A stretch of DNA of 11,866 nucleotides, from the NCBI GenBank assembly GCA_002438905.1, contig DJSA01000037.1:36166-48031 (forward strand), given 5' to 3'. The position numbers and the translations under genes were made by a program. Below the pieces are notes generated by a model, which was given only the letters and a program-made list of their open reading frames with translations, made no database searches and was not told the DNA's origin. Below, one piece after another: positions 6,382 through 11,866 of the stretch. This DNA is from Bacteroidales bacterium UBA6346 (GTDB taxonomy: Bacteria > Bacteroidota > Bacteroidia > Bacteroidales > UBA932). Numbering within the stretch: position 1 is the stretch's first letter; each line of letters opens with the position of its first letter.

Positions 6382-7923
6382 ATGAACATTAAAATCATAA
6401 TGTTGTCTCTGGCGCTTGCCTGCCTCTGTCCTATGACCGGCTGCTGCACCCCGTCCGAAAATGAGAGCGGGGGTGGCGGCACGGAGCAGCCTAGCAAACC
6501 GCAGGAAACCATCGGAGATGTCGTCACGTACACGACTTCCGGTGACGGGACGCGGCTTTTCGTCAAAGGGACTCTGGATTTTGCAAAGCCCGGCAGCATG
6601 AGCCCGAACCAGGTGAAGTTTGCCAAGGACGATTCTGCAAAGGAGATTGATGGCTTCGGACTTGCCATAACGACGGCCACTGCCTACAATCTCTTAAAGA
6701 TGAGCGCTGAGGATAGGACAGCCTTCCTTACGGAACTATTCTCTCCGTCGGAGGGCGTTGGCTCAAGCCTCATTAGGGTCAGCATCGGGGCTTCCGACTT
6801 CTGTCTGAAGGACGAATACACCTGGTGCGACACGGAGGGGCTGGAAAACTTCGCCGTCGCGGCGGAGGACAGGGACTATCTTTTCCCGGTGCTCAAGGAG
6901 ATATACGCCATCAATCCGGACGTGAAGATAATCGGCTCACCATGGTCATGCCCGAAGTGGATGAAGGGCGGTTCCTACGGATACGAGGACTATGACCCGG
7001 ACTATCTCGAGAAGGATTTTCCGAATTGGACCAGCGGTCGTCTGAAACCTTCGTGCTACGCAGCATATGCCTCCTATTTCGTGGAATGGATAAAGACTAT
7101 GGAGACGCAGGGTTTTGATATTCATGCCATTACAATGCAGAACGAGCCTTTGAACCATGGCAATTCGATGTCCATGTATATGCCTTGGCGTGATCAGAAG
7201 GAGTTCGTGAAGGTTCTCGGCCCAGCGCTCGAAAAGGCCGGACTCGGGGACGTGAAGATTCTCCTATTCGACCACAACTACAACTATGACAACAAGTCCG
7301 ACCAGAGAAACTATCCGCTGAACATCTATGCCGATGCCGAGGCGTACAAGTGGGCTGACGGTTCCGCATGGCACAGCTATGGCGGCGACGTCTCCGAACT
7401 GGACAACATCGAGGCGGCAAATCCGGAGAAGGACATCTATTTCACGGAGGCTTCGATAGGCGAGTGGAACTACAATTTCTCCTCTTGCCTTCTGAACGAT
7501 TTCTCCTCAATCTTCCTTGGCACGCTCAAGCGTGGCGGAATGGGAGTGACTTTGTGGAATCTTATGCTGGATGACAAGAACGGCCCGTACAGCCCGCACA
7601 ACGGCTCCTGCAAGACCTGCTACGGCGGCGTGACGATAAATTCGTCCGACTACAGGACCATCGTCAAAAACTCGCACTGGTACAATGTCGCCCACGCCAG
7701 CGCTGTTGTCAGACCGGGAGCTCGGAAAATGACTCTCGGCGGCTATACGGCACCGTCAGGGGTTGAGGTCATGGTGTTCATGAACCCGGATGGAACAGTC
7801 GGCACACTTGTCTGCAACAAGTCCGGGGAGGAGAAGACCATTGTCTATGGCGCGGAAAAGTACACCGTGAACCTGAAAGTTCCGGCGGGCAGCATCTGCT
7901 CCGCTCTTTGGACGGATAAATAA
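6382..7923 (+). CDS. Surface lipoprotein glycoside hydrolase, family GH30 (beta-1,6-glucanase-like)
   Basis: Retaining beta-glycosidase of 513 aa. The ATG at 6382, two bases after the susD stop, opens a lipoprotein signal with Cys21 in PMTGC. A Gly-rich linker (30-33) follows, so the enzyme is probably tethered outside the cell. The (beta/alpha)8 barrel covers about 85-440. It contains IDGFGLAIT (89-97), RVSIGASDF (132-140), IGSPWSCPKWMK (184-195), the acid/base Glu255 in TMQNEPLN and the nucleophile Glu356 in YFTEASIG. A small beta-sandwich closes the protein (about 445-510), as in GH30. The SPWS-PxWM, QNEP-N-SMYMP and CKTCYGGVTIN patterns recall GH30 subfamily 3 enzymes, such as the Bacteroides pustulan-active endo-beta-1,6-glucanase, from memory. 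Substrate is therefore inferred as beta-1,6-glucan. Other GH30 activities (glucosylceramidase, xylanase, beta-fucosidase) remain possible. It is the only carbohydrate-active enzyme in the operon. Confidence 0.9.
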   Translation: MNIKIIMLSLALACLCPMTGCCTPSENESGGGGTEQPSKPQETIGDVVTYTTSGDGTRLFVKGTLDFAKPGSMSPNQVKFAKDDSAKEIDGFGLAITTATAYNLLKMSAEDRTAFLTELFSPSEGVGSSLIRVSIGASDFCLKDEYTWCDTEGLENFAVAAEDRDYLFPVLKEIYAINPDVKIIGSPWSCPKWMKGGSYGYEDYDPDYLEKDFPNWTSGRLKPSCYAAYASYFVEWIKTMETQGFDIHAITMQNEPLNHGNSMSMYMPWRDQKEFVKVLGPALEKAGLGDVKILLFDHNYNYDNKSDQRNYPLNIYADAEAYKWADGSAWHSYGGDVSELDNIEAANPEKDIYFTEASIGEWNYNFSSCLLNDFSSIFLGTLKRGGMGVTLWNLMLDDKNGPYSPHNGSCKTCYGGVTINSSDYRTIVKNSHWYNVAHASAVVRPGARKMTLGGYTAPSGVEVMVFMNPDGTVGTLVCNKSGEEKTIVYGAEKYTVNLKVPAGSICSALWTDK

Positions 7924-7944
7924 AATCCTTAAAATCAAGAAATT

Positions 7945-10023
7945 ATGAAACTGAATGTAAAGAATATGATGGTTTTTGGCGCAGTGGCTCTCACGGCACT
8001 CTCCTGCGCGAAGAGCCCTGAATTCGTGAAGGCCGAAAAAGGCCCGGAAATGGAAGTGCTCTCAAGCACGGGCTCGACCTATATGGGCGCTGAAATCAGT
8101 GTTGACCTGAAGCTTGCCGATGCGGACTTTGCCCTTTCCACAGTGAAGGCTTTCCTCTACTACGGCGAGACAGAGGTGGCAACGACCACTTTGCGGACGA
8201 AGAACGAAGGCGAGTACAAGCTGAAGCTCCGTGCACCGCTGCTCAAGGATGTCCCGGACGGAACGGCAAGCCTCGTGCTGAAGGCACAGAATGTCGGTCT
8301 CGGCATCACGGAAAAGACCCTCGACATCGCGTTGACGCGCCCGAACTTCGAAGAGCTAACCTTGGTAGATGAGGACGGGAAGGAGTATAAGATGAAGAAG
8401 ACTGCCGACTATAGCTACGAGCTCACCGATGATTTCCCTGCCTATGTCAATGCCAACCTCGTAACTCCATCGTTCAGGCCTAAGACCGGCACAGGGGAGG
8501 AAGCCGCCGAGGAAGAAGTGATCACTCTCGGCTGGGACGGCTCCGTTCTGACGGCAGCTGACGGCAGCGAACTGATTCCTTTCGGAGCCAGCATTGCGGG
8601 AAGATACACTCTGAAGGCAAATCTTTCGGACTTGAGCGTGTCTCCGACCGGAAGCGCCGCTGTTGTGTCTGTGGCGGAATACAGTCAGGGTCAGAAGATG
8701 GACTTCGGCAATGTCGTGAACGTCGAGGCGTGGACGCTTGACCCTGATTTCTTCGATGTTGACAAGGACACCAAGGCTGTGACTTTCCGTGCAATCGATG
8801 GATTGTATAGAATGACTTATGACACGGAGAACCTGTTCGTGAAGGTAGAGCCTATGAAGGATGAGAACACGGTGCTCACACTTTCAGAGGACGGTTCCGG
8901 AGCCGTTTGGGCAATAGGTGCGAACTTCGGAAAGCCTGTGATAGGCCCGGGATGGAACACCTCCGATGGAGCCTACCCTGCGGCTCAGGTTTCGGACAAG
9001 GTTTATGAGTTCACTCTCGCGGTCCCGGGGCAGCTCGCGATTTCCGGAGGAGAGTTCAAGTTCTTCCATCAGAAAGGCTGGGGCGGAGAGTTTGTCAAAG
9101 CCGACTTTGCGGAAGTGAAGCTGGAACCTGCATTCCAGATGACCGATGTCGGAAACATTCAGGCTGCTGATGTGACGGCCGGGAAAGGCTACAGAATTGT
9201 CCTCGACCTCACCGGCGGCGTGAAGGCCGCAAAGATTTCCTACGAAGAGGTTGAGGTCACGGTTGCCGGGCTCAACATCACGGTGAACGGCGAGAAGGCT
9301 CTTAAGATGTCAGCCGATGTCTATAAGGTCACGGCCGTGAAAGTCGAGAAGGGCAGCATCATCTCTTTCTCCGGCATCGACAATCCTCAGGAATGGATGT
9401 TTGACAAGGATCATTTTGAACTTACCGCCGAAGGTCTGAAGTTCAACGCCATAACCGCCTGGTACTCATTCGAGCTGAATGTCAAGGATAAGTATGTGAT
9501 TGTCCGTCACGTGAAGTCGGACGGAAAGGCTGCGACCTACGCCGGCGAGAAGGCGATCACCTTCATGGGCTGGGGCGTTGGCTACCCTACGATGGCCAGT
9601 CAGCTCGGCTGGGACTCCGGACTCCTGACCACCCTCTCGCAGATTGAGGACGGGGTCTATCAGTTCACCGGAGTTGCCTGCAAGGAGGGTGATGAGACCA
9701 TGGTCGGCAATTGCTGGTGCTACAACACGGATGATATCACCTCGTCTAACTTCCTTTCCTTCAAGTTCTTCGGTCAGGCCGGCTGGGGAGATGAGATGAG
9801 GAATGTCACGCTCACGGACGAGGCGAAGAAGTATCTTTCGGTTGACGGCAATGTGGAGCTGATTGTGGATCACAAGGAGACTGCCGTTATTGATGGGAAT
9901 GAAGAGGAACGTAAGGTCTTCAAGCCGCTCGAACTCGGCGCGACCTACCGTATGACCGTCACGAACTGCTCGGCCCTTGATGGCGGCAAGTTCGATGTGA
10001 CCATCGATTTCCGCAAGATGTAG
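7945..10023 (+). CDS. Multidomain surface lipoprotein in SusE/SGBP position, with internal duplication
   Basis: Probable surface glycan-binding protein of 692 aa. A lipoprotein signal ends at Cys21 (TALSC). An Ig-like N-terminal domain (about 35-132) ends with DIALTRPNF. Two related units of about 250-290 residues follow. Unit 1 (about 138-433) has GKEYKMKKTADYSYELTDDF, WTLDPDFF (263-270) and FKFFHQKGWGGEF (371-383). Unit 2 (about 440-690) has GEKALKMSADVYKVTAVKV, WMFDKDHF (484-491) and FKFFGQAGWGDEM (606-618). The Trp/Phe-rich motifs could form two carbohydrate platforms, as in the starch-binding modules of SusE/SusF. No catalytic motif was recognised. Similar proteins beside GH30 genes are, as I recall, annotated with Bacteroidota DUFs such as DUF5016, DUF5121 or DUF5125; this assignment is tentative. 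The gene follows the GH30 gene by 21 bases and is the last of the operon, before a strong terminator. Confidence 0.8.
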   Translation: MKLNVKNMMVFGAVALTALSCAKSPEFVKAEKGPEMEVLSSTGSTYMGAEISVDLKLADADFALSTVKAFLYYGETEVATTTLRTKNEGEYKLKLRAPLLKDVPDGTASLVLKAQNVGLGITEKTLDIALTRPNFEELTLVDEDGKEYKMKKTADYSYELTDDFPAYVNANLVTPSFRPKTGTGEEAAEEEVITLGWDGSVLTAADGSELIPFGASIAGRYTLKANLSDLSVSPTGSAAVVSVAEYSQGQKMDFGNVVNVEAWTLDPDFFDVDKDTKAVTFRAIDGLYRMTYDTENLFVKVEPMKDENTVLTLSEDGSGAVWAIGANFGKPVIGPGWNTSDGAYPAAQVSDKVYEFTLAVPGQLAISGGEFKFFHQKGWGGEFVKADFAEVKLEPAFQMTDVGNIQAADVTAGKGYRIVLDLTGGVKAAKISYEEVEVTVAGLNITVNGEKALKMSADVYKVTAVKVEKGSIISFSGIDNPQEWMFDKDHFELTAEGLKFNAITAWYSFELNVKDKYVIVRHVKSDGKAATYAGEKAITFMGWGVGYPTMASQLGWDSGLLTTLSQIEDGVYQFTGVACKEGDETMVGNCWCYNTDDITSSNFLSFKFFGQAGWGDEMRNVTLTDEAKKYLSVDGNVELIVDHKETAVIDGNEEERKVFKPLELGATYRMTVTNCSALDGGKFDVTIDFRKM

Positions 10024-10061
10024 AAGGCAACGAACCCCGTCGGCTTTCGCCGGATGTTTTC

Positions 10062-10102
10062 ACGCCGCCCGCGACTATTTGCCAACGGGCGGCGTATTTT
10101 TT
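10062..10102 (+). terminator. Intrinsic terminator of the susC-susD-GH30-SGBP operon
   Basis: ACGCCGCCCG (10062-10071) and CGGGCGGCGT (10086-10095) form a perfect, very GC-rich 10-bp stem with a 14-base loop. A single A and six T residues (10097-10102) follow. It lies 39 bases after the stop codon of the surface lipoprotein gene. A smaller hairpin just upstream (CGGC/GCCG, 10041-10052) may add to it. Confidence 0.9.
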
Positions 10103-10137
10103 CCCCGCGACCATGGATATATATTCTCGATTTTGCA

Positions 10138-10145
10138 TAAATTTG
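10138..10145 (+). promoter_or_regulatory. Probable -7 element for the SusR-like regulator
   Basis: TAAATTTG matches the TAnnTTTG consensus exactly and lies 64 bases before the proposed ATG at 10210, downstream of the operon terminator. The regulator thus appears to be transcribed separately. No good TTTG is seen at the -33 distance (about 10114-10118). Predicted start is near 10151-10153, giving a leader of about 58 bases. Confidence 0.5.
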
Positions 10146-10196
10146 TTCCCCGAAACAGAAACATATTCCCGAAAGCGGGTATTCATATCCCCGAAA
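10146..10196 (+). repeat. Three CCCGAAA direct repeats in the regulator leader
   Basis: NCCCGAAA occurs three times: 10148-10155, 10167-10174 and 10189-10196, at steps of 19 and 22 bases, about two helical turns each. The last two share a longer form, CATATNCCCGAAA (10162-10174 and 10184-10196), identical at 12 of 13 positions. The block starts at the predicted transcription start and runs almost to the start codon. It could be an autoregulatory DNA site or an RNA leader element. The middle copy also forms a small CCCG-AAAG-CGGG hairpin (10168-10179). Confidence 0.45.
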
Positions 10197-10209
10197 AGCC
10201 ACATTGCAG

Positions 10210-11856
10210 ATGGATATGCTACGACGTACAATATCTTTAGTGTTTTTCCCTCTTTTTTTCCTATTGTCCTGCTCCTCATCGGAGAACGGGCAACTTCTGG
10301 AAAGACTTGACGAAGTTCTCGAAGACAAGGCTGTCTATGACGGCTATTTCCGCGACGGAGTGCAGGTTCTCAAGGATGTGCTTGTCGACCAGACAGATCC
10401 AGAGCAGATTTATAATCTGAATATAAGGATTGCTGACTTCTACCGTAAGTACAGCCTCGACTCGACGCTTGCCTACATTGGGAGAGGAAGAAGTGTGGCG
10501 GAAAGGATCGGCGCCCGCGAAAAGGTGGCGGACGCCGATTTCAGGATGGCAGTTGTGTATGTCAAGGCGGGCTATCATGTTGAGGCGGCCGACATTCTGA
10601 ACCGCTACCGTGGTCGTGCGATTCCCGATGGTATGCTCAGGGAATATTATGGCGCTGAACACACATATTGGGGAGAGACGATGGCATACACTTCCGCGTC
10701 CGAGTTCTATGATGACAAGCTTTCTCGGCGCGATGCATTCAGGGGACTGTTGCTGGCGATGACGGAAGAGGAGACTTGGGAATGGTACAATCTGAAGCGG
10801 GAAGAGGCGGCCGAGGCCGGGGATGTCGAGGCTGTCAGAGAGTTTTCTTCCGGAATGCTCGGGTGCAGTCATGATAATTCTCGAGAATATGCAGAGGCGG
10901 CGTACTACTATGCCTACAGTTTCGAGGATTCGGATCCTTCGCTGTTTGAGGAGTGGCTTATACGCTCGGCAATAGCGGACGTGATGTGCGCGACCAAGGA
11001 CTATGCCTCGTTGAACGATCTGGCGCGCACAATGTTCGACAGAGGCGACATCGATAGGGCTTTTCGCTATGCTGCAGACCACTGTATGGTGGATGCTCTC
11101 TGTTATAACGGCAAACTTCGTCCGTGGCAGATTCTGATGTTCTTTCCTGAAATAGAGAATGCCTACCAGCAGAAGCACGCCAGGCAGAGCCGCTACACGC
11201 TTGTCCTTCTCATATGCATGTCAGTCCTATTCGTGGTTCTGCTTTTCCTACTGGCTTTCTTGTATAAACGTCAGCAGATTCTGGACTCTATGCGCGCGAA
11301 ATTGCAGGAGTCCTATCTTGAGATAGACAGCCGGAATCATGACCTTGTTGCAGCCAACAGCCGGCTTGTTGACATGAACGCGAAGATGCAGGAGTCGGAC
11401 AAGGTGAAGCAGGAGTACATCACTCTGTTTCTCGGGATGGTGTCGGACAACATCAGCGCCTCGCGGCAGTACCGCAACAGGGTTCTCAAGTGCATCAGAC
11501 AGGGAAAGACGAAAGTTCTGACGGACGAAATCGAGAGCCTTGCGCCGGTGGATGACGACATACTCGAGTTCTACAAGATGTTCGACCAGGCTTTCATCAA
11601 TCTCTATCCAGATTTTGTAGATAAGTTCAATGCCCTGCTCGTTCCCGGTTTCGAGATTGTTCCCAAGGGCGACGACATCCTGACTCCGGAACTGAGGATT
11701 TTTGCCCTGATTAAACTCGGCATCACAGAGTCGAGCCGCATAGCCTCGCTGCTGCACTATTCGGCCAATACGATTTATAACTATCGGGCGAAAATAAAGA
11801 ACCGTGCACGCGGGTCGAGGGATGACTTTGAGGAGGCGGTGCGTAATCTGGAGTGA
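10210..11856 (+). CDS. SusR-like membrane-spanning PUL regulator (DUF6377-type, C-terminal HTH)
   Basis: Predicted sensor/activator of 548 aa controlling the upstream operon. A hydrophobic N-terminus (MLRRTISLVFFPLFFLLSC, residues 3-21) directs residues of about 22-328 to the periplasm, where TPR-like helical repeats probably bind the oligosaccharide signal. One transmembrane helix lies at about 329-352 (LVLLICMSVLFVVLLFLLAF). A cytosolic coiled coil (about 355-400), the conserved SDKVKQEYITLFLGMVSDNI region (397-416) and a C-terminal helix-turn-helix (about 492-531; ITESSRIASLLHYSANTIYN) follow. The layout and length match B. thetaiotaomicron SusR and the DUF6377 proteins linked to sus-like loci. 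Start choice is uncertain among TTG 10204, ATG 10210 and ATG 10216; all keep the signal. Cys21 sits in a lipobox-like FLLSC, so the N-terminus may be lipidated. No histidine kinase or receiver domain is present, so this is not a hybrid two-component system. Confidence 0.88.
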   Translation: MDMLRRTISLVFFPLFFLLSCSSSENGQLLERLDEVLEDKAVYDGYFRDGVQVLKDVLVDQTDPEQIYNLNIRIADFYRKYSLDSTLAYIGRGRSVAERIGAREKVADADFRMAVVYVKAGYHVEAADILNRYRGRAIPDGMLREYYGAEHTYWGETMAYTSASEFYDDKLSRRDAFRGLLLAMTEEETWEWYNLKREEAAEAGDVEAVREFSSGMLGCSHDNSREYAEAAYYYAYSFEDSDPSLFEEWLIRSAIADVMCATKDYASLNDLARTMFDRGDIDRAFRYAADHCMVDALCYNGKLRPWQILMFFPEIENAYQQKHARQSRYTLVLLICMSVLFVVLLFLLAFLYKRQQILDSMRAKLQESYLEIDSRNHDLVAANSRLVDMNAKMQESDKVKQEYITLFLGMVSDNISASRQYRNRVLKCIRQGKTKVLTDEIESLAPVDDDILEFYKMFDQAFINLYPDFVDKFNALLVPGFEIVPKGDDILTPELRIFALIKLGITESSRIASLLHYSANTIYNYRAKIKNRARGSRDDFEEAVRNLE

Positions 11857-11866
11857 GGCAAAATGG

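Noticed and set aside
10113..10217. ATGGATAT at 10113-10120 and 10210-10217 as half-sites of the susC operator near the regulator gene
   Set aside because: Each matches one arm at 7 of 8 positions but lacks the inverted partner; one is the start codon region itself.
10276..11178. Long open frame (300 codons) antisense to the regulator gene
   Set aside because: Shadow of the SusR-like reading frame; no family resemblance and no independent start signals.
1..11866. CRISPR array, insertion sequence, tRNA/rRNA gene, invertible promoter or defence system
   Set aside because: No regularly spaced repeats, transposase or recombinase frame, tRNA-like fold or long inverted repeats flanking a promoter were seen.

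Overview
The window looks like a chromosomal piece of a Bacteroidales (Bacteroidota) genome. It carries an adjacent SusC/SusD pair, Bacteroidota-type lipoproteins and a SusR-like membrane-anchored regulator. All four promoter-like sites have an exact TAnnTTTG -7 element, and classical Shine-Dalgarno sequences are largely missing. Coding DNA is moderately GC-rich and the gaps between genes are AT-rich. Genus cannot be fixed from the sequence alone.

Left part (1-1574, minus strand): a small conserved-looking acidic protein of unknown function (34-309) with a near-ideal promoter, and upstream of it an exported cell-wall peptidase with two SH3b domains and an NlpC/P60 domain (417-1574). A 304-base divergent control region (1575-1878) follows. 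It holds a minus-strand promoter for the peptidase, a perfect 8-bp inverted repeat that is the best operator candidate, a plus-strand promoter, and a strong hairpin at the predicted transcript start.

Right part (1879-11856, plus strand): a compact polysaccharide utilization locus. Its genes are susC-like TonB-dependent transporter, susD-like glycan-binding lipoprotein, a GH30-family glycoside hydrolase lipoprotein, and a large multidomain surface lipoprotein in the SusE/SGBP position. Gaps are 13, 2 and 21 bases, so the four are probably one transcript, ended by a textbook intrinsic terminator (10062-10102). A separately promoted SusR-like regulator follows, with a periplasmic helical sensor region, one transmembrane helix, a coiled coil and a C-terminal HTH.

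Proposed working model (inference): the surface lipoproteins bind a beta-glucan. The GH30 enzyme cuts it outside the cell; its sequence pattern resembles the beta-1,6-glucanase branch, so pustulan-like or fungal cell-wall glucan is the leading substrate guess. SusC/SusD import the oligosaccharides, and the regulator senses them in the periplasm and activates the susC promoter. No GH3 or other exo-glucosidase is in the window, so final breakdown would be encoded elsewhere.

I found no clearly new system. The more unusual points are an 8-G tract in the 5' part of susC, the operator and hairpin architecture of the susC promoter, repeated CCCGAAA elements in the regulator leader, the internal duplication of the surface lipoprotein, and a lipobox-like cysteine on the regulator.
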